Below are positions 13,560 through 21,416 of a DNA stretch of 40,846 nucleotides, in pieces. Within the stretch, counting starts at the first letter, position 1; each line of letters begins with the position of its first letter. A model generated the notes under the pieces. It saw nothing but the letters and a program-made list of their open reading frames with translations. It had not been told where the DNA came from and searched no databases. The DNA is taken from contig CADEDH010000032.1 in assembly GCA_902826025.1 (NCBI GenBank), forward strand, positions 1-40,846, read 5' to 3'. The DNA comes from an uncultured Actinomycetes bacterium. GTDB taxonomy: Bacteria; Actinomycetota; Acidimicrobiia; Acidimicrobiales; SZUA-35. The translations under genes were made by a program, and so were the position numbers.

Positions 13560-13637
13560 CCCGCTCCCTGTCCCCAGCGCCCACCCGCTAGCGTCTCCCC
13601 CTGACCAGTCCCCCGGCTGCCGAGAGAGGTCCGCCCG

Positions 13638-13928
13638 ATGTCAGCGCTACTCATCGTCGACACCAAGATCCACGATCCCGAGTCCTACGAGGAGTACAAG
13701 GCGTTGGCCAAGCCGCTGGCCGAGAAGTTCGGCGGCGTCTACCGGGCCCGGGGCGACCGCATGGACGTGATCGAGACCCAGCTGTGGGAACCGACCCGCC
13801 TGGTGCTGATCGAGTTCCCCACCTTCGAAGACGCCCACGCCTTTCTCGATTCCGAGGAGTACGCCCCGGTCAAGGCGCTGCGCCACCGCTACGCCGAGTC
13901 GACGGCGGTCGTGGTCCAGCTGTCATGA
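13638..13928 (+). CDS. DUF1330-family protein
   Basis: A 96-residue protein with the DUF1330 dimeric ferredoxin-like fold: an initial beta strand ALLIVDTKIHDPESYEEYKA, GGVYRARGDRMDVIE in the middle, and LVLIEFPTFEDAHAFLDSEEY before the end. The family is small, cytosolic and of unknown biochemical function, and resembles antibiotic-biosynthesis monooxygenase folds. The start is ATG 13638 with GAGAGAGG upstream. Its TGA overlaps the ATG of the following lipoprotein gene (ATGA), so the two are probably translated together. Confidence 0.9.
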   Translation: MSALLIVDTKIHDPESYEEYKALAKPLAEKFGGVYRARGDRMDVIETQLWEPTRLVLIEFPTFEDAHAFLDSEEYAPVKALRHRYAESTAVVVQLS

Positions 13929-14689
13929 CCCCCCTCCAGTCCCGGCGGCCCACTGGCGGGCGGCGTCGACCGGCGACAGCACCCGCCCTCACCGCCGTCG
14001 CCCTGGCCCTGGCCCTGGCCGGGTGCGCCAGCAACGGCGCCGACACGGCCGCCGGCGGGAGTTCCACCTCCGCCTCCGGCTCCACGGCGGCCCCCGCCGG
14101 CGGCAGCGCCGGTGGCGCGGGCCAGGCCGGCAGCGCCGACGGTGGCCGGCCCACTGCGTCCACCGGGTCCACCGCCGCCGGGGCGGGGGCCAACGGCTCG
14201 GCCACCACCAAAGCGCCAGCGGCCACCACGGCGGGCGGGGGCGGTGGTACCCCCAAGGCCACCCGAGACCCGTTCAACCCGATCGCGATCCCCGACGAGT
14301 CGGCCTGTGCCCCCGGCCCCGGCGCCCTGCCCGACGGCCTCTGGTTCGGCTTCATGGGCGGCGCCACCGCCGACGCCCTCGAGTTCGACCTGGCCTGCTG
14401 GTTCAGCGGCGAACCGGCAAACGCCGCGGCTACGGCCGACGGTGAGGAGTCGCCCCCGCCCAACGACTACTACATCCGCAACACCAACGAGACCCTGCGC
14501 CGCGAGCCGGTGGCCTCGGGCTCGATCTCGGTGGCCTGGATCCCCGACTTCGGCACCGCCGCTACCAAGGACATCACCTATACCCAATGGCTGTCGGAGC
14601 GCGACTTCGGCCAGACCTACGTGCCGCCGGTGTGGATCACGGTGAAGAACGGAGCCGTGGTCGACGTCGTGGAGCAGTGGGTGCCCTGA
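13925..14689 (+). CDS. Secreted lipoprotein of unknown function
   Basis: A 254-residue predicted lipoprotein, with ATG 13925 overlapping the DUF1330 stop. The Arg-rich N-terminus (QSRRPTGGRRR) and hydrophobic core end in a lipobox, ALALAGC, placing Cys34 for lipidation. A long Ala/Gly/Ser/Thr-rich linker (about 35-115) precedes a folded domain. That domain has CAPGPGALPDGLWFGFMGG and LEFDLACWFSGEPA, with two Cys that could form a disulfide, then YYIRNTNETLRREPV and VWITVKNGAVVDVVEQWVP. I do not recognise the domain. Translational coupling to a cytosolic DUF1330 protein is odd and may reflect only transcriptional convenience. Confidence 0.8.
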   Translation: MTPLQSRRPTGGRRRPATAPALTAVALALALAGCASNGADTAAGGSSTSASGSTAAPAGGSAGGAGQAGSADGGRPTASTGSTAAGAGANGSATTKAPAATTAGGGGGTPKATRDPFNPIAIPDESACAPGPGALPDGLWFGFMGGATADALEFDLACWFSGEPANAAATADGEESPPPNDYYIRNTNETLRREPVASGSISVAWIPDFGTAATKDITYTQWLSERDFGQTYVPPVWITVKNGAVVDVVEQWVP

Positions 14690-14705
14690 CGGCACCCGTC
14701 GACGA

Positions 14706-15152
14706 TCAGCGGCGGGCCTGGAAGAAATCGGTGAGTAGGGCGGCGCAGGTGACGGCCTCCACTCCGGCCACCACCTCGAGGCGGTGGTTGAGGCGGGGAT
14801 CGTCGCACACGTTGTAGAGGCTCAGGCAAGCCCCGGCGCCCAGGTCGGGGGCCCCGTAGACCAGCCGACCCATCCGGGCGTTGACCAGGGCCCCGCCACA
14901 CATCACGCACGGCTCCAGGGTCACCACCATGGTGCAGCCGTCGAGACGCCACGACCCGACGGCGGCCGCCGCGTCCCGCAGCGCCAGTACCTCGGCGTGG
15001 GCGGTGGGGTCGCCGGTGAGTTCGCGCTCGTTGTGGCGGCTGGCCAGCACTTGCCCGTCTCGCACCACGAGCGCCCCCACCGGCACGTCGTGGTGGCCGA
15101 GGGCCCGGCGGGCCTCCTCGATCGCCAGCGCCATCAACGTCGCATCGTCCAC
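14706..15152 (-). CDS. tadA: tRNA adenosine(34) deaminase TadA
   Basis: A 148-residue zinc deaminase converting A34 to inosine in tRNA-Arg(ACG). The active site is visible: His52 and Glu54 in TAHAEVLALRD (zinc ligand and proton shuttle), and Cys82 and Cys85 in TLEPCVMCGGAL. MGRLVYGAPDLGAGA, SLYNVCDDPRLNHR and the LLTDFFQARR end are typical of TadA rather than guanine or cytosine deaminases. The start is GTG 15152. TAGGCT (minus strand of 15161-15166) is 8 nt upstream, so the message is probably leaderless. It is divergent from the LprG-like lipoprotein gene, 67 bp away. Confidence 0.92.
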   Translation of the reverse strand: MDDATLMALAIEEARRALGHHDVPVGALVVRDGQVLASRHNERELTGDPTAHAEVLALRDAAAAVGSWRLDGCTMVVTLEPCVMCGGALVNARMGRLVYGAPDLGAGACLSLYNVCDDPRLNHRLEVVAGVEAVTCAALLTDFFQARR

Positions 15153-15219
15153 GGGGACGGAGCCTACGCCGTGGCGACCCGCACCCGCACGGCCGTCGCC
15201 CTCGGGCACACTGTGGCCC

Positions 15220-15975
15220 ATGATCAGGCGAATGGCGCGGGGTTGGCGGCTGGTGGCCTTGAGCGGTGTCCTGCTGTCCCCGCTGACGGCGGCGTGCTCG
15301 AGCGGCGGCGACGGCGGCGACACCACGGTCACCGAGGGGGTGACGGCCGAGTCGGTGCTCGACACGGCCGCCGAGGCCATGGCCAGCGTCGACACCGTGT
15401 CGTTCCTCCTGGCGGCCACCGGCGCCCCCGTCTACCTCGACAGCGGCGGCTCGTTCGCCTTCCAGGAGGGCGACGGCCGGGTGTCGAACTCGGCGTCCTC
15501 GGCCGAGGCGGTGGTGAAGGTGAAGGCCCTGGGGATCGACGCCAACGTGGGGGCGGTGTCGATCGACGGCGAGCTGTGGCTGTCGAACCCGCTCACCGGG
15601 GCCTGGGAGCCGGCCCCCGACAGCATCACGTTCGACCCCGTCACCCTGTTCGATCCCGAGACCGGCTGGACGCCCCTCCTCGGTGACGACCTGACCGGGG
15701 CCGAACTGCTCGACGACGCCCCCGACGGCCAGTGGCACGTGAAGGGCCAGGCCGCCGGTACCCGGCTGGGCGCCATCACCGGGGGCCTCGTCACCGACGA
15801 CGCCCCTATGGACGTCTGGATCGACCGGGCAAGCGGCCATGTGGTGACGGCCGAGTTCGCCACCGTGTCCGACGAGGGCGACACGAGCTGGCGCATGGAC
15901 CTGAGCGACTACGGCGTGGACGTCACCGTTACCCGGCCCCCGGGCGTCGGCGGGGCCGGGGTCGGCGGCAGCTGA
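15220..15975 (+). CDS. LppX/LprG-family lipoprotein
   Basis: A 251-residue predicted lipoprotein of the LppX_LprAFG family, which carries acylated lipids across the periplasmic space. The signal peptide runs 1-25 and the lipobox PLTAAC places Cys26. The mature part shows the family pattern: AAEAMASVDTVSFLLAATG near the start, alternating strands, SIDGELWLSNPLTGAWEP, a strand ending GQWHVKGQAAGTRLGAI, and VWIDRASGHVVTAEFA. The start is ATG 15220; CACACT (15207-15212) lies 7 nt upstream. The MFS transporter gene starts 2 bp after its stop, the same gene order as lprG-Rv1410c in Mycobacterium tuberculosis. Confidence 0.82.
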   Translation: MIRRMARGWRLVALSGVLLSPLTAACSSGGDGGDTTVTEGVTAESVLDTAAEAMASVDTVSFLLAATGAPVYLDSGGSFAFQEGDGRVSNSASSAEAVVKVKALGIDANVGAVSIDGELWLSNPLTGAWEPAPDSITFDPVTLFDPETGWTPLLGDDLTGAELLDDAPDGQWHVKGQAAGTRLGAITGGLVTDDAPMDVWIDRASGHVVTAEFATVSDEGDTSWRMDLSDYGVDVTVTRPPGVGGAGVGGS

Positions 15976-15977
15976 CC

Positions 15978-17534
15978 GTGGCGCTTCCCAGCCCGGGCCC
16001 CCCGGGCCGGCGGAAACCGGGGTGGGTGCTGGCCGTGGTGGGTTTCGGCGCTTTCGTGGCCGCCGACGACCTCACCGTGGTCAGCACCATGCTGCGCCCC
16101 ATCATCAGCGACCTGGGCATCGTGCTTCCCGACGGGCTCGACGACGCCGCCTGGATCGTCAACGCCTACCTGATCGCCTTCGTGGCCACCATGCCCCTGG
16201 CCGGCAAGCTGAGCGACGTGATCGGGCGGCGACTGACGTTCGTGTCGGCCCTGGCCATCTTCGCCGTCGGCTCGGCCCTCATCCCGTCGGCCCAGTCGTT
16301 CGGCCCGTTCCTGGTGGGGCGGGTGCTGACCGCCATCGGCGGCGGAGCGCTGGTGCCGGTGGGCCTGGCCGTGGTGGGCGATGTGTACACCGAGGGGGCG
16401 CGGGCCCGGGCGCTGGGCACGCTGGGGGCGATCGAGACGCTGGGTTGGGTGTGGGGCCCGATCTACGGGGCCGTGCTGGTCCGGTTCCTCACCTGGCAGT
16501 GGCAGTTTTGGCTCAACGTGCCCCTGGCCGCGGCCGGCATGGTGGCCGGCTGGCTGGTGCTGGCCCCCGGGCGCCCGGTGTCGGCTGAGCCGGCGGCAGC
16601 ACCGGGCCGACGCCCGGGCACCGACTGGCTGGGGGCGGTGGCGTTGGTGGTGGGCCTGGTGGCGGTCAACGTCGCCCTCCTGCGCCGGGCTCAGATCCAG
16701 AGCGTGTCCGGCCTCGATCAGCTCACCGGCTCGGGCGGTGTGGGCGGCCCCTGGCTGTACGCCGTGGCCGCCATCGCCTTCGCCCTGTTCGTGATGAGGG
16801 AGCGGGGCTCGGCCAGCCCGATCGTCGACGCCTCGCTGTTCCGGGGCCGGAACCTGCGGGCCGCCATGGCGGTCAACTTCCTGGTGGGCGCGGCGCTGGT
16901 GATCGCCATGGTGCAGGTGCCGTTGTGGGTCAACGTGATCGAGCTCGACACAGGCCGCAGCGCGGTGCGGGCCGCCCAGGTGCTCTCGGGGCTCACGGCG
17001 GCCATGGCCGTCGCTTCCTACGCCGGGGGACGTATCACGGCCCGATGGTGGTACCGGCCCCCGATCCTGGTGGGGCTGACGGCCGGGCTGGCCGGGTTCG
17101 CCCTGATGGGCACGGTGTGGGACGTGTCGACCCCCTACCTGGCCATGGCGGCCACGCTGGCCCTGGTGGGTGCCGGGCTCGGTCTCGTGATCGCCCCCAC
17201 CAGCGCCGCCGTGGTCGACCATGCCCCGCCCGACCAGCGGGGCGCCGCCGCCGGTCTGGTGATGCTGTTCCGGCTCATGGGGTTGTCGGTTGGCCTGTCG
17301 GGCCTCACCGCCTGGGGCCTGCACCGGTTCAACGAGTTACGACAAGGCCTGACCCTGCCCCCGCTGACCGACCCCGGGTTCAGGGCGGCGGTGGAGCAGG
17401 CCCAGGCATCGATCACCACCGCCGCCATCGGCGAGATGTTCGCCGCCACCACGGTGGTGATGGCGGCGGCCCTGGCCGTGGCGCTGACCATGCGCAACCC
17501 ACGCCACTACCCTCCCGAAGCCCCCGAGGACTGA
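15978..17534 (+). CDS. P55/Rv1410c-like MFS transporter
   Basis: A 518-residue, about 14-helix DHA2-type major facilitator. GTG 15978 starts 2 bp after the lipoprotein stop. Motif A appears as GKLSDVIGRRLTF (Asp and Arg conserved) after helix 2, and an early acidic site lies in FVAADDLTVVSTML. From memory it resembles mycobacterial Rv1410c/P55 along its length: WIVNAYLIAFVATMPLAGKL, GGGALVPVGLAVVGDVY, LGWVWGPIYGA, and especially LTAWGLHRFNELRQGL near the end. I recall P55 at about this length. P55 works with LprG to export triacylglycerides and support lipoarabinomannan display. The same role here is inferred from pair order and sequence. Confidence 0.88.
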   Translation: MALPSPGPPGRRKPGWVLAVVGFGAFVAADDLTVVSTMLRPIISDLGIVLPDGLDDAAWIVNAYLIAFVATMPLAGKLSDVIGRRLTFVSALAIFAVGSALIPSAQSFGPFLVGRVLTAIGGGALVPVGLAVVGDVYTEGARARALGTLGAIETLGWVWGPIYGAVLVRFLTWQWQFWLNVPLAAAGMVAGWLVLAPGRPVSAEPAAAPGRRPGTDWLGAVALVVGLVAVNVALLRRAQIQSVSGLDQLTGSGGVGGPWLYAVAAIAFALFVMRERGSASPIVDASLFRGRNLRAAMAVNFLVGAALVIAMVQVPLWVNVIELDTGRSAVRAAQVLSGLTAAMAVASYAGGRITARWWYRPPILVGLTAGLAGFALMGTVWDVSTPYLAMAATLALVGAGLGLVIAPTSAAVVDHAPPDQRGAAAGLVMLFRLMGLSVGLSGLTAWGLHRFNELRQGLTLPPLTDPGFRAAVEQAQASITTAAIGEMFAATTVVMAAALAVALTMRNPRHYPPEAPED

Positions 17535-17545
17535 CCCGGACCGGA

Positions 17546-17576
17546 GTGGGCGCCGCTTCGACCCGCGGACGCCCAC
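17546..17576 (+). terminator. GC-rich hairpin after the MFS gene
   Basis: GTGGGCG-CCGC (17546-17556) pairs with GCGG-CGCCCAC (17565-17576), with one bulged A and loop TTCGACCC. It starts 12 bp after the transporter stop. There is no T-tract; probably an intrinsic terminator of high-GC type. Confidence 0.5.
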
Positions 17577-17589
17577 CAGAGACCTCTGG
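17576..17589. promoter_or_regulatory. 14-bp palindrome CCAGAG-AC-CTCTGG
   Basis: A perfect 6-bp inverted repeat ending 2 bp before a -10-like TACGCT (17592-17597) that serves the next gene (ATG 17608). The position would suit a repressor site. Confidence 0.35.
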
Positions 17590-17607
17590 TCTACGCTGGA
17601 CAGCACC

Positions 17608-18045
17608 ATGCCAGCGCTTCCAACCGATGTCGTCGTGCCGGATACGCGTGATGTCGCCCATACACCGTCTCAGCGGCTCCCGTCAGACATCTGGCAGCAA
17701 ACGGCGCCCGGGGTCTGGGAGATGCGGGTCTGGCTGGAATCGGAATGGTGGCTCGAGCACGGCGACAAGGCAGAGAACTACGAGCCGGAGATACTCGTAC
17801 CCGACCTGCCCGACACGTGGTCTGCTTCCATGACCGTGTGGTGGGACGACGGCCGCTGGCGCATAGCGGTCACGGTGCCCACGGAAACGTACCTGACCCT
17901 GGCCGAGGTCGTCACCCACACGATCGAGTTCGCCCATCCCTCATTCGAGCTGGCCAAGCTCGTCGCCAAGGACACCCTCGACCACCTCTACGCCGAAGAC
18001 GTGCGGGCGTACCGAGCTTCGCTCGCGTCGAAGCAGCCGACCTAG
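17608..18045 (+). CDS. Hypothetical protein
   Basis: A 145-residue soluble protein, rich in Trp and acidic residues, with no signal or membrane segment. Readable parts are GVWEMRVWLESEWWLEHGDK (about 35-54), DTWSASMTVWWDDGRWRIAV (beta-rich), and a helical C-terminus, THTIEFAHPSFELAKLVAKD. I do not recognise the family. The start is ATG 17608; TACGCT lies 10 nt upstream, giving a leader of only about 3 nt. Third-position GC is somewhat lower than in neighbouring genes. It faces the AMP-ligase gene tail to tail, 16 bp apart. Confidence 0.75.
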   Translation: MPALPTDVVVPDTRDVAHTPSQRLPSDIWQQTAPGVWEMRVWLESEWWLEHGDKAENYEPEILVPDLPDTWSASMTVWWDDGRWRIAVTVPTETYLTLAEVVTHTIEFAHPSFELAKLVAKDTLDHLYAEDVRAYRASLASKQPT

Positions 18046-18061
18046 CTTCCAACACCAGGCG

Positions 18062-19504
18062 CTAGCCGGGTTGGTGGCCGGCTTGGCGGACGTGGATCTC
18101 CCGGGGGGTGAGGGCGGGGCCGAGGTCGCACCGGAGCTGTCGACGCCAGCCGGGTACATCGACCGGGCCGCTGCCGGGGGCGACGGTCACGGCGGCCACC
18201 AGACGGGCACCGAACCGGCCGTCGGGGGCGAGGGTCACCTCCGCCGCCACGGCCCCAGGGGTCGCCAGGAGGGCACGGTGCAGAACCCCGGGGTCGACGG
18301 TCTCGCCCCCGGTCACGACGGCGCCGTCGGCTCGGCCGATCACATGGACCCGGCCCTGCCGGTCGATCCGACCCCGATCGCCGGTGAACGCCCTGCCCCG
18401 TGACAGCGGCGATCGGATCTCCAGCCGGCCCTCCCGCCCGACGGGCACCGGAGCGCCGGCCTCGTCGATCACCCGCACCCGGACCCCGGTGACCGGGCGG
18501 CCCACGGTGCCGGGAGCCTCGGCCAGATCACGGGGCGTGGCCACACAGATCGTGCCGGTCTCGGTGGCCCCGTAGGCGTTGTACAGCTCAGGGGTGAGGG
18601 CGATGGCCACGGCGGCGGCGGTGGCGGCGTCGAGCCGGTCGGAGCCCGACAGCACCCGCCGCACCGGTAGGCCCTTCCAGGCGCCGGGCGGCAGCTGGGC
18701 CAGGTCGGCCAACTGGCGGGGCACCCCGCTCAGCAGATCGACGGGCCGGCCCACGTCGGCGAGGAGCGCCGCGGCCTCGGCGGGGCCTGACGGCAGGGCG
18801 ACGAACGTGCCGCCCAGCACGAGTGTGGCGGCGAGCAGGCCGAAGCCGTGACCATGGTCGATGGCGGCGGCCGACGCCACCAGCGGGCGGCGCAACGGGG
18901 GAAACACGCCGAGCGTGCCCAGCAGCTGGGCGGCGGGCCCGATGCCGGTGGCCAGGGCGATGCTCCGGGCCGGGCCGGTGGTCCCGCTGGTGGCGAAGAC
19001 CAGCGTGCCGCCCCGCCGGCGCCCACCACGCCCGAGAGCCGCAGCGCCCCCATCGGCATCGGCATCGGCATCGGCATCGGCATCGGCATCGGTCACGATT
19101 CCGGCGTCCGGGTATCGGCGCCGGGCCGCCTCCAGCGCCGCTCGGCCGGCCCGCACCGGGACCATGACCGGCTGGGCCCCGGCGGCCAGGGCGGCCAGGG
19201 CGGTCACCACCACCCGCCGCTGGTCGGCGGTGTGCACCACCACCGTCCGGCCGGCCACCAGGTGCCGGGCGGCGCCCACCATCTGCCACAGCTCCCCGGC
19301 CGACAGCGTGCCGCCGTCGTCGATCCACACCGGGTGATCGGGTTGGCGTCGGGCCCGGGCCGCCACCACGGCGGCCAGCGTCGGCCCGGCCGCCGGCACC
19401 ATCCGGACCAGGTCCGCCGCCCCCGGAGCCCAGACGCGGCCCACCCGCACCATCCCCCGACCGGCCAACCGCCACCGCCCGCGAGCCGGCCACTCCCCCG
19501 CCAT
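18062..19504 (-). CDS. AMP-dependent acyl ligase (ANL superfamily)
   Basis: A 480-residue adenylate-forming enzyme that would activate a carboxylic acid as acyl-AMP and usually pass it to CoA. The ATP P-loop reads FATSGTTGPA (usually TSGTTGxPK; the Lys is missing). The A5-type motif is YNAYGATETG, the hinge region is FTGDRGRIDRQGRVHVIGRAD, and ligand-side DLLSGVPRQLADL precedes it. The C-terminal lid is short and ends without the usual catalytic Lys motif, so activity is uncertain. The start is ATG 19504, 20 bp after the SDR stop, so the two are likely co-transcribed. A (DA)6-7 run in the N-domain linker comes from a hexanucleotide repeat. Confidence 0.82.
   Translation of the reverse strand: MAGEWPARGRWRLAGRGMVRVGRVWAPGAADLVRMVPAAGPTLAAVVAARARRQPDHPVWIDDGGTLSAGELWQMVGAARHLVAGRTVVVHTADQRRVVVTALAALAAGAQPVMVPVRAGRAALEAARRRYPDAGIVTDADADADADADADGGAAALGRGGRRRGGTLVFATSGTTGPARSIALATGIGPAAQLLGTLGVFPPLRRPLVASAAAIDHGHGFGLLAATLVLGGTFVALPSGPAEAAALLADVGRPVDLLSGVPRQLADLAQLPPGAWKGLPVRRVLSGSDRLDAATAAAVAIALTPELYNAYGATETGTICVATPRDLAEAPGTVGRPVTGVRVRVIDEAGAPVPVGREGRLEIRSPLSRGRAFTGDRGRIDRQGRVHVIGRADGAVVTGGETVDPGVLHRALLATPGAVAAEVTLAPDGRFGARLVAAVTVAPGSGPVDVPGWRRQLRCDLGPALTPREIHVRQAGHQPG
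19051..19092 (+). repeat. Hexanucleotide tandem repeat (CATCGG)x7
   Basis: Seven perfect copies of CATCGG, encoding a run of alternating Asp and Ala on the minus strand inside the AMP-ligase gene. Changes in copy number would lengthen or shorten the linker without shifting the frame. Confidence 0.95.
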
Positions 19505-19524
19505 CGATCGGGCGCTCCCGCCCG

Positions 19525-20418
19525 TCACTGGCGACGCTCCCTGCCGCCAGCGGCGGCAGGCGGCGAAGCGGGCGAAGCCCCGCCCGTGACGGCGGTCCGG
19601 CGGGCGACACGGAGCGAGCCGGCGGCCAGCAGGCGAGCCGACAGGGTGGGGGCGGCAGCTACCGCCACCTCGGCCGGCCGGGCCCACCACGGAGCGACCG
19701 TCGAGCGTCGGTGGCCGATCGCCCCGACGATCCACGCCGCGGCCTCGTCGGCGGTGAGGGCGAAACGGGGCGTCGGCCCGTAGACCGGGGCGCTCATGGC
19801 CGTGGCCACCAGCGGCAGCTCCACGATCGTGGTGGCCACGCCCACCCGCCGCAGCTCGGGACCGGCGGCCCGCAGCCAGGCGTCGAAGGCAGCCTTGGAT
19901 GCGACATAGGCGCTGAACCCGGGAACCGGGATGCGGGCGTTCACCGTGGTCACGCCGACCACATGGCCCTTTCCCCGGGCCGCCATCGCCTCCAGGCAGG
20001 GCAGGAGGAAGGCCACGGCGCCGAGGTAGTTGAGGCTGACGGTGCGCTCGAAGGTGTCGAACCGGTCGACGCAGTCGAGCACGGGCCGCGCGATCGAGTG
20101 GCCGGCGTTGGCCACGACCACATCCGGTGGACCGAACCGGTCGACCACCGCCCGGGCTGCCTCCCGGGCGGCGGCGTGGTCCCGCAGGTCGACCACCACC
20201 ACCTCGGCGTCGGCCCCCGCCGCCCGCACGTCGGCCGCCACCGCGTCCAGAGCGTCGCCCCGCCGGGCCAGGAGCGCGAGGCGGCACCCGGGGCGGGCCA
20301 GGGCCCGGGCCGTGGCCGCACCCACCCCGCTCGACGCGCCGGTGATGGCCACCGTCAACGGCGGAGAGACGTCGCCCCTCCCGCTCGCCCGGCCTGGCCG
20401 GAACACCCGTCTACCCAC
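19525..20418 (-). CDS. Short-chain dehydrogenase/reductase
   Basis: A 297-residue classical SDR. The cofactor site is TGASSGVGAATARAL (residues about 26-40), with NAGHS after strand 4 and the catalytic pair in FSAYVASKAAF (Tyr and Lys). The usual catalytic Ser position reads VTTVNAR, so Thr replaces Ser. ARRGD after strand 2 suggests NADP(H) preference. The C-terminal 60 residues are Ala-rich and hydrophobic, possibly membrane-associating. GTG 20418 is the most upstream start, with GACACT (minus strand of 20425-20430) 6 nt before it. It is followed 20 bp later by the AMP-ligase; together they suggest acid activation and carbonyl reduction of a lipid substrate (inference). Confidence 0.85.
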   Translation of the reverse strand: MGRRVFRPGRASGRGDVSPPLTVAITGASSGVGAATARALARPGCRLALLARRGDALDAVAADVRAAGADAEVVVVDLRDHAAAREAARAVVDRFGPPDVVVANAGHSIARPVLDCVDRFDTFERTVSLNYLGAVAFLLPCLEAMAARGKGHVVGVTTVNARIPVPGFSAYVASKAAFDAWLRAAGPELRRVGVATTIVELPLVATAMSAPVYGPTPRFALTADEAAAWIVGAIGHRRSTVAPWWARPAEVAVAAAPTLSARLLAAGSLRVARRTAVTGGASPASPPAAAGGRERRQ

Positions 20419-20474
20419 GCCACCAGTGTCCCATCCCCAACCTCACCGCCGCCCTCGGGTTGGCGATGCAGCGG

Positions 20475-21230
20475 TCAGCCGGCGTCGGCCGCAGTGGGTT
20501 CGGCGGCCGCATCGGCGCAGGCGGTGGGGTGGGCGGCGGCCCAGGCCCGGATCTCGTCGGCGGGGCTGGTGTTGCGGGCGTTGCGCCAGTCGTCGAGGTA
20601 GGGGGCGGGCCAGATCACACCCCGGCGCACCGACCATTCCCTTGCCGGACAGTCGGGTGACAGGCCGAAGTGGATGTGGCAGTCGACGGCGGCGGCGTTG
20701 CCCGAGCGGCCCACGGTGCCCAGCCGGTCGCCGGCGTCCACCCGGCTCCCGACGCCGAGCCCAGGCTCCACGGACTCGAAGTGCGAGAGGTAGTACCGCA
20801 CCCCGTCGTCGCCCAGAACCGCCGCCGACCGGCCGCCCCGGTAGGCGGGGTTGTCGGCTGCGGCCTCGTAGGGGTCGTCCGCCCGCCAGTGGACGATCAC
20901 CCCGTCCACCGGCGAGACGGCGGCCGAGCCACAGGCGGCGAAGATGTCGGTGGCCGGGTAGTCGTGGTGGTCGGTGCCGTAGGAGGCGGGCTTGCCGGCG
21001 GCCGGGAACACGTGGCGCACGGGGCCGGCCGCGGTGGCCGACGCCGGCGACGGGACGGTGGAGGTGCCTACCGTCGATGTGGGGGCGGCGGTGGGCACCG
21101 CAGTTTCCGGGACCGCGGGCGGCGCGGCCGACGACGACGACGCGCAACCGGTCAGCACGCCCGACGCCAGCGTGAGCACCAGCACGGCCCACTGCAACGC
21201 TCGACGGGCCGATGGCCACCGGTGCGGCAC
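20475..21230 (-). CDS. M23-family (LytM-like) peptidase lipoprotein
   Basis: A 251-residue exported protein. The start is GTG 21230, chosen because GAGGAA lies 6 nt upstream and it places the lipobox LASGVLTGC at Cys29. The longer frame from ATG 21314 would put the Cys at residue 57, too far in. After a Thr/Pro/Ala linker (30-70) comes a peptidase M23 fold with zinc ligands in DHHDYPATDIF (His and Asp) and CHIHFGLSP (HxH). In M23 enzymes these cleave peptidoglycan cross-bridges. YYLSHFESV and GDRLGTVGRSGNA are the usual beta-sheet blocks. It is likely a cell-wall remodelling enzyme at the membrane surface. Confidence 0.85.
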   Translation of the reverse strand: MPHRWPSARRALQWAVLVLTLASGVLTGCASSSSAAPPAVPETAVPTAAPTSTVGTSTVPSPASATAAGPVRHVFPAAGKPASYGTDHHDYPATDIFAACGSAAVSPVDGVIVHWRADDPYEAAADNPAYRGGRSAAVLGDDGVRYYLSHFESVEPGLGVGSRVDAGDRLGTVGRSGNAAAVDCHIHFGLSPDCPAREWSVRRGVIWPAPYLDDWRNARNTSPADEIRAWAAAHPTACADAAAEPTAADAG

Positions 21231-21416
21231 GACGAGTTCCTCGTTCACCGCCGCGTCACGGTAGTGGACGACAACGGGTTCGGGCCGCCGCCCGCCCACC
21301 TGACCGAAAGCCATGGACTGCTTGTCGACGCTCCTGCAGCCCGCCTGTCGGTAGCCTGCGTTCCTATAACGGATCTATCACTGGCCGCGACTCGAGACAG
21401 TCGATTGCCCCGATCA

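Noticed and set aside
18062..20287. A single 741-codon frame joining the region of the SDR and the AMP-ligase into one fusion protein
   Set aside because: The upstream part is low-complexity Gly/Arg reading antisense to family logic and overlaps the well-supported SDR in another frame. The ligase begins at ATG 19504.
18062..20418. OleC/OleD olefin biosynthesis pair (ligase plus reductase)
   Set aside because: OleD is an extended SDR and OleA/OleB are missing. The SDR here is of the classical short type.
20670..21416. Extension of the large GT-C-like protein to an upstream start giving 938 residues
   Set aside because: The added 249 residues are Gly/Arg/Val low complexity, run antisense through the M23 peptidase gene, and precede the natural first membrane helix.
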